From positions 16,193,001-16,257,000 of the forward strand of contig NC_079885.1 in the NCBI RefSeq assembly GCF_029227915.1: a stretch of 64,000 nt of DNA. The letters are read 5' to 3'. Origin of the DNA: Hydractinia symbiolongicarpus (taxonomy: Eukaryota > Cnidaria > Hydrozoa > Anthoathecata > Hydractiniidae). The notes beneath the pieces were generated by a model, which worked only from the letters and a program-made list of their open reading frames with translations, did no database searches and was not told the DNA's origin. The translations under genes and the position numbers were made by a program. This document shows, one piece after another, positions 10,123 to 23,090 of the stretch; the first letter of the stretch is position 1, and every line of letters starts with the position of its first letter.

Positions 10123-10572
10123 ATTGACTTTTTCACGTTACATTATTTATCATTACGACTGTGACGTATCTTTTTTACGCAATAGCCGCTGAGTAAATCA
10201 AGTAAGGGACATGATTAGAAGTTTCTTTCCCTTCAAAACGGCTACAATCTTGCTGCAATAAATGCGCCACGTCGCAAATGAATGGATTACGAGCATCAGA
10301 CAAAGAAAATGGCGATGTACTCACTTTGCTAATTAACTTTGTCATGTGAAAATTAAGTCTGCAAGTACCCTAGATTGCCTTCGTTGAAACTTTTTACCGG
10401 AAATCTTAAAGCGCATGGTTGTCGTAATTAATGGTTAGCGCCTGAAAAGAGCTTTCAAATGCACATAAACACGACCTATTTGGGATGATTCAGTCAAGAA
10501 ATATGACCTTTAAATTTTGAACTATTTGCGATGTAATGTGCTAATAAATCGTAGATATCTGCTCGTATGCTT

Positions 10573-10691
10573 GTCTACGACCATACCACGATGAACACAC
10601 CTGTTCTCGTCCGATCACGGAAGTTAAGCATCGTCGGGCCGGGATAGTACTTGGATGGGGCACCGCCTGGGAACTCCCGGTGTCGTAGGCT
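10573..10691 (+). rRNA. 5S rRNA: 5S rRNA, copy 19 (class A)
   Basis: G89C only. The spacer is mosaic: left part like Z-type units (GTACTCAC, TTTGGGATGATTC), right part like class A. Confidence 0.97.
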
Positions 10692-11141
10692 ATTGACTTT
10701 TTCACGTTACATTATTTATCATTACAACTGTGACGTATCTTTTTTACGCAATAGACGCTGAGTAAATCAAGTAAGGGACGTGATTAGAAGTTTCTTTCCC
10801 TTCAAAACGGCTACAATCTTGCTGCAATAAATGCGCCACGACGCAAGTGAATGCATTACGAGCGTCAGACAAAGAAAATGGCGATGTAGTTAATTTGCTA
10901 ATTAACTTTGTCATATGAAAATTAAGTCTGAAAGTACCCTTGATTGCCTTCGTTGGAACTTTTTACCGGAAATCTTAAAGCGCATGGTTGTCGTAAATAA
11001 TGGATAGCGCTTAAAAAGAGTTTTCAAATGCACATAAACACGACCTATTTCGGATAATCTAGTCAGGAAATATGACCTTTAAAGTTTAAACCATTTTCGA
11101 TGTAATGTGCTAATAAATCGTAGATATCTGCCCGTTTGTTT

Positions 11142-11260
11142 GTCTACGACCATACCACGATGAACACACATGTTCTCGTCCGATCACGGAAGTTAAACAT
11201 CGTCGGGGCGGGATAGTACTTGGAGGGGGGACCGCCTGGGAACTCCCGGTGTCGTAGGCT
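11142..11260 (+). rRNA. 5S rRNA: 5S rRNA, copy 20 (class B)
   Basis: C29A, G56A, C67G, T84G. Same order A then B as copies 15-16. Confidence 0.95.
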
Positions 11261-11710
11261 ATTGACTTTTTCACGTTACATTATTTATCATTACGACTGT
11301 GACGTATCTTTTTTACGCAATAGACGCTGAGTAAATCAAGTAAGGGACATGATTTGAAGTTGCTTTCCCTTCAAAACGGCTACAATCTTGCTGCAATAAA
11401 TGCGCCACGTCGCAAATGAATGGATTACGAGCATCAAACAAAGAAAATGGCGATGTAGTTGCTTTGCTAATTAATTTTGTCATATGAAAATTAAGTCCGC
11501 AAGTACCCTAGATTGCCCTCGTTGGAACTTTTTACCGGAAATCTTAAAGCGCATTATTGTCGTATAGAATCGATAGCGCTTAAAAAGACCTTTTAAATGC
11601 ACATAAACACGACCTATTTCCGATCACCCAGTCCAGAAATATGACCTTTAAAGTTTGAACCATTTTCGTTGTAATGTGCTAATAAATCGTAGATATCTGC
11701 CCGTATGCTT

Positions 11711-11829
11711 GTCTACCACCATACCACAATGAACACACCTGTTCTCGTCCGATCACGGAAGTTAAACATCGTCGGGCCGGGATAGTACTTGGATGGAGGA
11801 CCGCCTGGGAACTCCCGGTGTCGTAGGCT
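11711..11829 (+). rRNA. 5S rRNA: 5S rRNA, copy 21 (class Y)
   Basis: G7C, G18A, G56A, G87A. G7C opposes C112 in helix I (private); G18A opposes C60 in helix II. Confidence 0.95.
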
Positions 11830-12279
11830 ATTGACTTTTTCACGTTACATTATTTATCATTACGACTGTGACGTATCTTTTTTACGCAATAGCCGCTGAG
11901 TAAATCAAGTAAGGGACGTGATTAGAAGTTTCTTTCCCTTCAAAACGGCTACAATCTTGCTGCAATAAATGCGCCACGTCGCAAATGAATGGATAACGAG
12001 CATCAGACAAAGAAAATGGCGATGTACTCACTTTGCTAATTAACTTTGTCATGTGAAAATTAAGTCTGCAAGTACCCTAGATTGCCTTCGTTGGAACTTT
12101 TTACCGGAAATCTTAAAGCGCATGGTTGTCGTAATTAATAGATAGCGCCTGAAAAGAGCTTTCAAATGCACATAAACACGACCTATTTGGGATGATTCAG
12201 TCAAGAAATATGACCTTTAAAGTTTAAACCATTTTCGATGTAATGTGCTAATAAATCGTAGATATCTGCCCGTTTGTTT

Positions 12280-12398
12280 GTCTACGACCATATCACGATG
12301 AACACACCTGTTCTCGTCCGATCACGGAAGTTAAGCATCGTCGGGCCGGGATAGTACTTGGATGGGGAACCGTCTGGGAACTCCCGGTGTCGTAGTCT
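12280..12398 (+). rRNA. 5S rRNA: 5S rRNA, copy 22 (class Z)
   Basis: C14T, G89A, C94T, G117T. Same as copy 17 except A55 is normal; offset 2845 bp, five units. Confidence 0.95.
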
Positions 12399-12848
12399 AT
12401 TGACTTTTTCACGTTACATTATTTATCATTACGACTGTGACGTATCTTTTTTACGCAATAGCCGCTGAGTAAATCAAGTAAGGGACGTGATTATAAGTTT
12501 CTTTCCGTTCAAAACGGCTACAATCTGGATGCAATAAATGCGCCACGTCGCAAATGAATGGATTACGAGCGTCAGACAAAGAAAATGGCGATGTAGTTAA
12601 TTTGCTAATTAACTTTGTCATATGAAAATTAAGTCTGCAAGTACCCTAGATTGCCTTCGTTGGAACTTTTTACCGGAAATCTTAAAGCGCATTATTGTCG
12701 TATAGAATCGATAGCGCTTAAAAAGAGCTTTCAAATGCACATAAACACGACCTATTTCCGATCACCCAGTCAAGAAATATGACCTTTAAAGTTTGAACCA
12801 TTTTCGATGTAATGTGCTAATAAATCGTAGATATCTTCCCGTATGCTT

Positions 12849-12967
12849 GTCTACGACAATACCACGATGAACACACCTGTTCTCGTCCTATCACGGAAGT
12901 TAAGCATCGTCGGGCCGGGATAGTACTTGCATGGAGGACCGCCTGGGAACTCTTGGAGTCGTAGGCT
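12849..12967 (+). rRNA. 5S rRNA: 5S rRNA, copy 23 (divergent)
   Basis: C10A, G41T, G82C, G87A, C105T, C106T, T109A. G82C opposes C94 in helix IV and sits in box C; two helix V pairs become wobbles. Among the most changed full-length copies; possible pseudogene. Confidence 0.92.
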
Positions 12968-13417
12968 ATTGACTTTTTCACGTTACATTATTTATCATTA
13001 CGACTGTGACGTATCTTTTTTACGCAATAGCCGCTGAGTAAATCAAGTAAGGGACATGATTAGAAGTTTCTTTCCCTTCAAAACGGCTACAATCTTGCTG
13101 CAATAAATGCGCCACGTCGCAAATGAATGGATTACGAGCATCAGACAAAGAAAATGGCGATGTACTCACTTTGCTAATTAACTTTGTCATATGAAAATTA
13201 AGTCTGCAAGTACCCTAGATTGCCTTCGTTGGAACTTTTTACCGGAAATCTTAAAGCGCATTATTGTCGTAATTAATGGATAGCGCTTAAAAAGAGCTTT
13301 CAAATGCACATAAACACGACCTATTTCCGATCACCCAGTCAAGAAATATGACCTTTAAAGTTTGAACCATTTTCGATGTAATGTGCTAATAAATCGTAGA
13401 TATCTGCCCGTATGCTT

Positions 13418-13536
13418 GTCTGCGACCATACCACGATGAACACACCTGTTCTCGTCCGATCACGGAAGTTAAGCATCGTCGGGCCGGGATAGTACTTGGA
13501 TGGAGGACCGCCTGGGAACTCCCGGTGTCGTAGGCT
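13418..13536 (+). rRNA. 5S rRNA: 5S rRNA, copy 24 (class W)
   Basis: A5G (G5/T114 wobble) and G87A (apical loop). All stems remain paired and boxes A and C are clean, so this is a good candidate for an active gene. Terminator reads ACTGAC-T5. Confidence 0.97.
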
Positions 13537-13986
13537 ACTGACTTTTTCACGTTACATTATTTATCATTACGACTGTGACGTATCTTTTTTACGCAATAGC
13601 CGCTGAGTAAATCAAGTAAGGGACATGATTAGAAGTTTCTTTCCCTTCAAAACGGCTACAGTCTTGGTGCAATGAATGCGCCACGTCGCAAATGAATGGA
13701 TTACGAGCATCAGACAAAGAAAATGGCGATGTACTCACTTTGCTAATTAACTTTGTCATATGAAAATTAAGTCTGAAAGTACCCTAGATTGCCTTCGTTG
13801 GAACTTTTTACCGGAAATCTTAAAGCGCATGGTTGTCGTAATTAATGGATAGCACCTGAAAAGAGCTTTCAAATGCACCTAAACACGACCTATTTGGGAT
13901 GATTCAGTCAAGAAATATGACTTTTAAAGTTTAAACCATTTTCGATGTAATGTGCTAATAAATCGTAGATATCTGCCCGTTTGTTT

Positions 13987-14105
13987 GTCTACGACCATAC
14001 CACGATAAACACACCTGTTCTCGTCCGATCACGCAAGTTAAGCATCGTCGGGCCGGGATAGTACTTGGATGGGACACCGCCTGGGAACTCCCGGTGTCGT
14101 AGTCT
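13987..14105 (+). rRNA. 5S rRNA: 5S rRNA, copy 25 (class X)
   Basis: G21A (opposes C57, helix II), G48C (opposes C29, helix III), G88A, G89C, G117T. Confidence 0.95.
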
Positions 14106-14555
14106 ATTGACTTTTTCACGTTACATTATTTATCATTACGACTGTGATGTATCTTTTTTACGCAATAGCCGCTGAGTAAATCAAGTAAGGGACGTGATTA
14201 TAAGTTTCTTTCCCTTCAAAACGGCTGCAATCTTGCTGCAATAAATGCGCCACGTCGCAAATGAATGGATAACGAGCATCAGACAAAGAAAATGGCAATG
14301 TACTCACTTTGCTAATTAACTTTGTCATGTGAAAATTAAGTCTGCAAGTACCCTAGATTGCCTTCGTTGAAACTTTTTACCGGAAATCTTAAAGCGCATG
14401 GTTGTCGTAATTAATAGATAGCGCCTGAAAAAAGCTTTCAAATGCATATAAACACGACCTATTTGGGATGATTCAGTCAAGAAAAATGACCTTTAAAGTT
14501 TAAACCATTTTCGATGTAATGTGCTAATAAATCGTAGATATCTGCCCGTTTGTTT

Positions 14556-14674
14556 GTCTACGACCATATCACGATGAACACACCTGTTCTCGTCCGATCA
14601 CGGAAGTTAAGCATCGTCGGGCCGGGATAGTACCTGGATGGGACACCGCCTGGGAACTCCCGGTATCGTAGTCT
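14556..14674 (+). rRNA. 5S rRNA: 5S rRNA, copy 26 (class Z)
   Basis: C14T, T79C, G88A, G89C, G110A, G117T. G110A opposes C9, so helix I has two lesions. Confidence 0.95.
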
Positions 14675-15124
14675 ATTGACTTTTTCACGTTACATTATTT
14701 ATCATTACGACTGTGACGTATCTTTTTTACGCAATAGCCGCTGAGTAAATCAAGTAAGGGACGTGATTATAAGTTTCTTTCCCTTCAAAACGGCTAAAAT
14801 CTGGATGCAATAAATGCGCCACGTCGCAAATGAATGGATTACGAGCGTCAGACAAAGAAAATGGCGATGTAGTTAATTTGCTAATTAACTTTGTCATATG
14901 AAAATTAAGTATGCAAGTACCCTAGATTGCCTTCGTTGGAACTTTTTACCGGAAATCTTAAAGCGCATTATTGTCGTAATTAATGGATAGCGCTTAAAAA
15001 GAGCTTTCAAATGCACATAAACACGACCTATTTCCGATCACCCAGTCAAGAAATATGACCTTTAAAGTTTGAACCATTTTCGATGTAATGTGCTAATAAA
15101 TCGTAGATATCTGCCCGTATGCTT

Positions 15125-15243
15125 GTCTGCGACCATACCACGATGAACACACCTGTTCTCGTCCGATCACGGAAGTTAAGCATCGTCGGGCCGGGATAGT
15201 ACTTGGATGGAGGACCGCCTGGGAACTCCCGGTGTCGTAGGCT
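15125..15243 (+). rRNA. 5S rRNA: 5S rRNA, copy 27 (class W)
   Basis: A5G, G87A; identical to copy 24 in the gene, three units later. All stems paired. Confidence 0.97.
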
Positions 15244-15693
15244 ACTGACTTTTTCACGTTACATTATTTATCATTACGACTGTGACGTATCTTTTTTACG
15301 CAATAGCCGCTGAGTAAATCAAGTAAGGGACATGATTAGAAGTTTCTTTCCCTTCAAAACGGCTACAATCTTGGTGCAATAAATGCGCCACGTCGCAAAT
15401 GAATGGATTACGAGCATCAGACAAGGAAAATGGCGATGTACTCACTTTGCTAATTAACTTTGTCATATGAAAATTAAGTCTGAAAGTACCCTAGATTGCC
15501 TTCGTTGGAACTTTTTACCGGAAATCTTAAAGCGCATGGTTGTCGTAATTAATGGATAGCACCTGAAAAGAGCTTTCAAATGCACCTAAACACGACCTAT
15601 TTGGGATGATTCAGTCAAGAAATATGACCTTTAAAGTTTAAACCATTTTCGATGTAATGTGCTAATAAATCGTAGATATCTGCCCGTTTGTTT

Positions 15694-15812
15694 GTCTACG
15701 ACCATACCACGATAAACACACCTGTTCTCGTCCGATCACGGAAGTTAAACATCGTCGGGCCGGGATAGTACTTGGATGGAGGACCGCCTGGGAACTCCCG
15801 GTGTCGTAGGCT
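15694..15812 (+). rRNA. 5S rRNA: 5S rRNA, copy 28 (class X)
   Basis: G21A, G56A, G87A. A21/C57 closes helix II poorly; G56A is in box A. Confidence 0.96.
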
Positions 15813-16262
15813 ATTGACTTTTTCACGTTACATTATTTATCATTACGACTGTGACGTATCTTTTTTACGCAATAGCCGCTGAGTAAATCAAGTGAGGGAC
15901 GTGATTAGAAGTTTCTTTCCCTTCAAAACGGCTACAATCTTGCTGCAATAAATGCGCCACGTCGCAAATGAATGGATAACGAGCATCAGACAAAGAAAAT
16001 GGCGATGTAGTTGCTTTGCTAATTAACTTTGTCATGTGAAAATTAAGTCTGCAAGTACCCTGGATTGCCTTCGTTGAAACTTTTTACCGGAAATCTTAAA
16101 GCGCATTATTGTCGTAATTAATGGATAGCGCTTAAAAAGAGCTTTCAAATGAACATAAACACGACCTATTTCCGATCACCCAGTCAAGAAATATGACCTT
16201 TAAAGTTTGAACCATTTTCGATGTAATGTGCTAATAAATCGTAGATATCTGCCCGCATGCTT

Positions 16263-16381
16263 GTCTGCGACCATACCACGATGAACACACCTGTTCTCGT
16301 CCGATCACTGAAGTTAAGCATCGTCGGGCCGGGATAGTACTTGGATGGAGGACCGCCTGGGAACTCTCGGTGTCGTAGTCT
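16263..16381 (+). rRNA. 5S rRNA: 5S rRNA, copy 29 (class W)
   Basis: A5G, G47T (T30/T47 in helix III), G87A, C105T (wobble), G117T. Confidence 0.95.
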
Positions 16382-16831
16382 ATTGACTTTTTCACGTTAC
16401 ATTATTTATCATTACGACTGTGACGTATCTTTTTTACGCAATAGCCGCTGAGTAAATCAAGTAAGGGACGTGATTATAAGTTTCTTTCCCTTCAAAACGG
16501 CTACAATCTGGATGCAATAAATGCGCCACGTCGCAAATGAATGGATTACGAGCGTCAGACAAAGAAAATGGCGATGTAGTTAATTTGCTAATTAACTTTG
16601 TCATATGAAAATTAAGTCTGCAAGTACCCTAGATTGCCTTCGTTGGAACTTTTTACCGGAAATCTTAAAGCGCATTATTGTCGTAATTAATGGATAGCGC
16701 TTAAAAAGAGCTTTAAAATGCACATAAACACGACCTATTTCCGATCACCCAGTCAAGAAATATGACCTTTAAAGTTTGAACCATTTTCGATGTAATGTGC
16801 TAATAAATCGTAGATATCTGCCCGTATGCTT

Positions 16832-16950
16832 GTCTGCGACCATACCACGATGAACACACCTGTTCTCGTCCGATCACGGAAGTTAAGCATCGTCGGGCCG
16901 GGATAGTACTTGGATGGAGGACCGCCTGGGAACTCCCGGTGTCGTAGTCT
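16832..16950 (+). rRNA. 5S rRNA: 5S rRNA, copy 30 (class W)
   Basis: A5G, G87A, G117T. The primary terminator is T4 (16957-16960, then CC). Confidence 0.96.
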
Positions 16951-17400
16951 ATTGACTTTTCCACGTTACATTATTTATCATTACGACTGTGACGTATCTT
17001 TTTTACGTAATAGCCGCTGAGTAAATCAAGTAAGGGACGTGATTATAAGTTTCATTCCCTTCAAAACGGCTACAATCTGGCTGCAATAAATGCGCCACGT
17101 CGCAAATGAATGGATTACGAGCGTCAGACAAAGAAAATGGCGATGTAGTTAATTTGTTAATTAACTTTGTCATATGAAAATTAAGTCTGCAAGTACCCTA
17201 GTTTGCTTTCGTTGGAACTTTTTACCGGAAATCTTAAAGCGCATTATTGTCGTAATTAATGGATAGCGCCTGAAAAGAGCTTTCAAATGCACATAAACAC
17301 GACCTATTTGGGATGATTCAGTCAAGAAATATGACCTTTAAAGTTTAAACCATTTTCGATGTAATGTGCTAATAAATCGTAGATATCTGCCCGTTTGTTT

Positions 17401-17519
17401 GTCTACGACCATACCACGATGAACCCACCTGTTCTCGTCCGATCACGGAAGTTAAGCATCGTCGGGCCGGGATAGTACTTGGATGTTGAACCGCCTGGGA
17501 ACTCCCGGTGTCGTAGTCT
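17401..17519 (+). rRNA. 5S rRNA: 5S rRNA, copy 31 (box C changed)
   Basis: A25C, G86T, G87T, G89A, G117T. GGATGTTGAACC replaces GGATGGGGGACC, so G86-C91 at the top of helix IV is lost and box C is altered at three sites. Reduced TFIIIA binding is likely but untested. Confidence 0.93.
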
Positions 17520-17969
17520 ATTGACTTTTTCACGTTACATTATTTATCATTACGACTGTGACGTATCTTTTTTACGCAATAGCCGCTGAGTAAATCAAGT
17601 AAGGGACGTGATTATAAGTTTCTTTCCCTTCAAAACGGCTACAATCTGGATGCAATAAATGCGCCACGGTGCAAATGAATGGATTACGAGCATCAGACAA
17701 AGAAAATGGCGATGTAGTTGCTTTGCTATATAACTTTGTCATATGAAAATTAAGTCTACAAGTACCATAGATTGCCTTCGTTGGAACTTTTTACCGGAAA
17801 TCTTAAAGCGCATGGTTGTCGTAATTAATGGATAGCGCCTGAAAAGAGCTTTCAAATGCACATAAACACGACCTATTTGGAATGATTCAGTCAAGAAATA
17901 TAACCTTTAAAGTTTAAACCATTTTTGATGTAATGTGCTAATAAATCGTAGATATCTGCCCGTTTGTTT

Positions 17970-18088
17970 GTCTACGACCATACCACGATGAACACACCTG
18001 TTCTCGTCCGATCACGGAAGTTAAGCATCGTCGGGCCGGGATAGTACTTGGATGGAGGACCGCCTGGGAACTTCCGGTGTCGTAGGCT
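17970..18088 (+). rRNA. 5S rRNA: 5S rRNA, copy 32
   Basis: G87A and C104T (G71/T104 wobble). Close to reference. The following spacer has ACGTTTTATT instead of ACGTTACATT, the same mark seen after class S genes. Confidence 0.97.
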
Positions 18089-18538
18089 ATTGACTTTTTC
18101 ACGTTTTATTATTTATCATTACGACTGTGACGTATCTTTTTTACGCAATAGCCGCTGAGTGAATCAAGTAAGGGACATGATTAGAAGTTTCTTTCCCTTA
18201 AAAAGGGCTACAACCTTGCTGCAATAAATGCGCCACGTCGCAAATGAATGGATTAAGAGCGTCAGACAAAGAAAATGGCGATGTAGTTGCTTTGCTAATT
18301 AACTTTGTCATATGAAAATTAAGTCTGCAAGTACCCTAGATTGCCTTCGTTGGAACTTTTTACCGGAAATCTTAAAGCGCATTATTGTCGTAAAGAATCG
18401 ATAGCGCTTAAAAAGAGCTTTCAAATGCACATAAACACGACCTATTTCCGATCACCCAGTCAAGAAATATGACCTTTAAAATTTGAACCATTTTCGATGT
18501 AATGTGCTGATAAATCGTAGATATCTGCCCGTATGCTT

Positions 18539-18657
18539 GTCTACGACCATACCACGATGAACACACCTGTTTTCGTCCGATCACGGAAGTTAAGCATCGT
18601 TGGGCCGGGATAGTACTTGGATGGGGCACCGCCTGGGAACTCCCGGTGTCGTAGGCT
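18539..18657 (+). rRNA. 5S rRNA: 5S rRNA, copy 33 (class P)
   Basis: C34T, C63T (bulge of helix II), G89C; stems intact. Opens the first P-Q-R trimer. Its own spacer differs from copies 36 and 39 (GAATCGATAGCGCTTAAAAAG), so the trimer boundary lies inside this unit. Confidence 0.97.
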
Positions 18658-19107
18658 ATTGACTTTTTCACGTTACATTATTTATCATTACGACTGTGAT
18701 GTATCTTTTTTACGCAATAGCCGCTGAGTAAATCAAGTAAGGGACGTGATTGGAAGTTTCTTTCCCTTCAAAACGGCTACAATCTGGCTGCAATAAATGT
18801 GCCACGTCGCAAATGAATGGATTACGAGCGTCAGACAAAGAAAATGGCGATGTAGTTAATTTGCTAATTAACTTTGTCATATGAAAATTAAGTCTATAAG
18901 TGCCCTAGATTGCCTTCGTTGGAACTTTTTACTGGAAATCTTAAAGCGCATTATTGTCGTAACGAATCGATAGCGCTTAAAAAGCGCTTTCAAATGCACA
19001 TAAACACGATCTATTTCCGATCACCCAGTCAAGAAATATGACCTTTAAAGTTTGAACCATTTTCGATGTAATGTGCTAAAAAAACGTAGATATCTGCCCG
19101 TATGCTT

Positions 19108-19226
19108 GTCTACGACCATACCACGATGAACACACCTGTTCTCGTTCGATCACGGAAGTTAAGCATCGTCGGGCCGGGATAGTACTTGGATGGGGGACCG
19201 CCTCGGAACTCCCGGTGTCGTAGGCT
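19108..19226 (+). rRNA. 5S rRNA: 5S rRNA, copy 34 (class Q)
   Basis: C39T (loop C) and G97C (loop E / helix IV junction). TAAAAAAA replaces TAATAAAT at -31. Downstream reads CTAATGAC before T5. Confidence 0.97.
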
Positions 19227-19676
19227 AATGACTTTTTCACGTTACATTATTTATCATTACGACTGTGACGTATCTTTTTTACGCAATAGCCGCTGAGTAA
19301 ATCAAGTAAGGGACAGGATTAGAAATTGCTTTCCCTTCAAAACGGCTACAATCTTGCTGCAATAAATGCGCCACGTCGCAAATGAATGGATTAGGAGCAT
19401 CAGAAAAAGAAAATGGCGATGTAGTTGCTTTGCTAATTAACTTTGTCATATGAAAATTAAGTCTGCAAGTACCCTTGATTGCCTTCGTTGGAACTTTTTA
19501 CCGGAAATCTTAAAGCGCATTATTGTCGTAAAGAATCGATAGCGCTTAAAAAGCGCTTTCAAATGCACATAAACACGACCTATTTCCGATCACCCAGTCA
19601 AGAAATATGACCTTTAAAGTTTGAACCATTTTAGATGTAATGTGCTAATAAATCGTAGATATCTGCCCGTATGCTT

Positions 19677-19795
19677 GTCTACGACCATACCACGATGAAC
19701 ACACCTGTTCTCGTCCGATCACGGAAGTTAAGCATCGTCGGGTCGGGATAGTACTTGGATGGGGCACCGCCTGGGAACTCCCGGCGGCGTAGGCT
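19677..19795 (+). rRNA. 5S rRNA: 5S rRNA, copy 35 (class R)
   Basis: C67T (wobble with G108), G89C, T109C, T111G (A8/G111 mismatch). Confidence 0.97.
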
Positions 19796-20245
19796 ATTGA
19801 CTTTTTCACGTTACATTATTTATCATTACGACTGTGACGTATCTTTTTTACGCAATAGCCGCTGAGTGAATCAAGTAAGGGACATGATTAGAAGTTTCTT
19901 TCCCTTAAAAAAGGCTACAATTTTGCTGCAATAAATGCGCCACGTCGCAAATGAATGGATTAAGAGCGTCAGACAAAGAAAATGGCGATGTAGTTACTTT
20001 GCTAATTAACTTTGTCATATGAAAATTAAGTCTGAAAGTACACTAGATTGCCTTCGTTGGAACTTTTTACCGGTAATCTTAAAGCGCATGGTTGTCGTTA
20101 ATAATGGATAGCGCTTGAAAAGAGCTTTCAAATGCACAAAAACACGACCTATTTCGGATAATCCAGTCAAGAAATATGACCTTTAAAGTTTAAACAATTT
20201 TCGATGTAATGTGCTAATAAATCGTCGATATCTGCCCGTTTGTTT

Positions 20246-20364
20246 GTCTACGACCATACCACGATGAACACACCTGTTTTCGTCCGATCACGGAAGTTAA
20301 GCATCGTTGGGCCGGGATAGTACTTGGATGGGGCACCGCCTGGGAACTCCCGGTGTCGTAGGCT
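20246..20364 (+). rRNA. 5S rRNA: 5S rRNA, copy 36 (class P)
   Basis: C34T, C63T, G89C. The spacer has the P marks CCCTTAAAAAAGGC, GTACACTAG and CGTCGATATC. Confidence 0.97.
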
Positions 20365-20814
20365 ATTGACTTTTTCACGTTACATTATTTATCATTACGA
20401 CTGTGATGTATCTTTTTTACGCAATAGCCGCTGAGTAAATCAAGTAAGGGACGTGATTGGAAGTTTCTTTCCCTTCAAAACGGCTACAATCTGGCTGCAA
20501 TAAATGTGCCACGTCGCAAATGAATGGATTACGAGCGTCAGACAAAGAAAATGGCGATGTAGTTAATTTGCTAATTAACTTTGTCATATGAAAATTAAGT
20601 CTATAAGTGCCCTAGATTGCCTTCGTTGGAACTTTTTACTGGAAATCTTAAAGCGCATTATTGTCGTAACGAATCGATAGCGCTTAAAAAGCGCTTTCAA
20701 ATGCACATAAACACGATCTATTTCCGATCACCCAGTCAAGAAATATGACCTTTAAAGTTTGAACCATTTTCGATGTAATGTGCTAAAAAAACGTAGATAT
20801 CTGCCCGTATGCTT

Positions 20815-20933
20815 GTCTACGACCATACCACGATGAACACACCTGTTCTCGTTCGATCACGGAAGTTAAGCATCGTCGGGCCGGGATAGTACTTGGATGG
20901 GGGACCGCCTCGGAACTCCCGGTGTCGTAGGCT
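20815..20933 (+). rRNA. 5S rRNA: 5S rRNA, copy 37 (class Q)
   Basis: C39T, G97C; upstream element TAAAAAAA. Repeats copy 34 at 1707 bp. Confidence 0.97.
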
Positions 20934-21383
20934 AATGACTTTTTCACGTTACATTATTTATCATTACGACTGTGACGTATCTTTTTTACGCAATAGCCGC
21001 TGAGTAAATCAAGTAAGGGATAGGATTAGAAATTGCTTTCCCTTCAAAACGGCTACAATCTTGCTGCAATAAATGCGCCACGTCGCAAATGAATAGATTA
21101 GGAGCATCAGAAAAAGAAAATGGCGATGTAGTTGCTTTGCTAATTAACTTTGTCATATGAAAATTAAGTCTGCAAGTACCCTTGATTGCCTTCGTTGGAA
21201 CTTTTTACCGGAAATCTTAAAGCGCATTATTGTCGTAAAGAATCGATAGCGCTTAAAAAGCGCTTTCAAATGCACATAAACACGACCTATTTCCGATCAC
21301 CCAGTCAAGAAATATGACCTTTAAAGTTTGAACCATTTTAGATGTAATGTGCTAATAAATCGTAGATATCTGCCCGTATGCTT

Positions 21384-21502
21384 GTCTACGACCATACCAC
21401 GATGAACACACCTGTTCTCGTCCGATCACGGAAGTTAAGCATCGTCGGGTCGGGATAGTACTTGGATGGGGCACCGCCTGGGAACTCCCGGCGGCGTAGG
21501 CT
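21384..21502 (+). rRNA. 5S rRNA: 5S rRNA, copy 38 (class R)
   Basis: C67T, G89C, T109C, T111G. Downstream spacer has ACGTTTTATT, unlike copies 35 and 41, a small patch of conversion. Confidence 0.97.
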
Positions 21503-21952
21503 ATTGACTTTTTCACGTTTTATTATTTATCATTACGACTGTGACGTATCTTTTTTACGCAATAGCCGCTGAGTGAATCAAGTAAGGGACATGATTAGAA
21601 GTTTCTTTCCCTTAAAAAAGGCTACAATCTTGCTGCAATAAATGCGCCACGTCGCAAATGAATGGATTAAGAGCGTCAGACAAAGAAAATGGCGATGTAG
21701 TTACTTTGCTAATTAACTTTGTCATATGAAAATTAAGTCTGAAAGTACACTAGATTGCCTTCGTTGGAACTTTTTACCGGTAATCTTAAAGCGCATGGTT
21801 GTCGTTAATAATGGATAGCGCTTGAAAAGAGCTTTCAAATGCACAAAAACACGACCTATTTCGGATAATCCAGTCAAGAAATATGACCTTTAAAGTTTAA
21901 ACAATTTTCGATGTAATGTGCTAATAAATCGTCGATATCTGCCCGTTTGTTT

Positions 21953-22071
21953 GTCTACGACCATACCACGATGAACACACCTGTTTTCGTCCGATCACGG
22001 AAGTTAAGCATCGTTGGGCCGGGATAGTACTTGGATGGGGCACCGCCTGGGAACTCCCGGTGTCGTAGGCT
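21953..22071 (+). rRNA. 5S rRNA: 5S rRNA, copy 39 (class P)
   Basis: C34T, C63T, G89C. Copies 39-42 recur as copies 61-64 at an offset of 12611 bp. Confidence 0.97.
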
Positions 22072-22521
22072 ATTGACTTTTTCACGTTACATTATTTATC
22101 ATTACGACTGTGATGTATCTTTTTTACGCAATAGCCGCTGAGTAAATCAAGTAAGGGACGTGATTGGAAGTTTCTTTCCCTTCAAAACGGCTACAATCTG
22201 GCTGCAATAAATGTGCCACGTCGCAAATGAATGGATTACGAGCGTCAGACAAAGAAAATGGCGATGTAGTTAATTTGCTAATTAACTTTGTCATATGAAA
22301 ATTAAGTCTATAAGTGCCCTAGATTGCCTTCGTTGGAACTTTTTACTGGAAATCTTAAAGCGCATTATTGTCGTAACGAATCGATAGCGCTTAAAAAGCG
22401 CTTTCGAATGCACATAAACACGATCTATTTCCGATCACCCAGTCAAGAAATATGACCTTTAAAGTTTGAACCATTTTCGATGTAATGTGCTAAAAAAACG
22501 TAGATATCTGCCCGTATGCTT

Positions 22522-22640
22522 GTCTACGACCATACCACGATGAACACACCTGTTCTCGTTCGATCACGGAAGTTAAGCATCGTCGGGCCGGGATAGTACT
22601 TGGATGGGGGACTGCCTCGGAACTCCCGGTGTCGTAGGCT
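22522..22640 (+). rRNA. 5S rRNA: 5S rRNA, copy 40 (class Q)
   Basis: C39T, G97C and private C92T (G85/T92 wobble). In the following spacer the T6 run is T7 followed by CGC. Confidence 0.97.
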
Positions 22641-23090
22641 AATGACTTTTTCACGTTACATTATTTATCATTACGACTGTGACGTATCTTTTTTTCGCAA
22701 TAGCCGCTGAGTAAATCAAGTAAGGGACAGGATTAGAAATTGCTTTCCCTTCAAAACGGCTACAATCTTGCTGCAATAAATGCGCCACGTCGCAAATGAA
22801 TGGATTAGGAGCATCAGAAAAAGAAAATGGCGATGTAGTTGCTTTGCTAATTAACTTTGTCATATGAAAATTAAGTCTGCAAGTACCCTTGATTGCCTTC
22901 GTTGGAACTTTTTACCGGAAATCTTAAAGCGCATTATTGTCGTAAAGAATCGATAGCGCTTAAAAAGCGCTTTCAAATGCACATAAACACGACCTATTTC
23001 CGATCACCCAGTCAAGAAATATGACCTTTAAAGTTTGAACCATTTTAGATGTAATGTGCTAATAAATCGTAGATATCTGCCCGTATGCTT

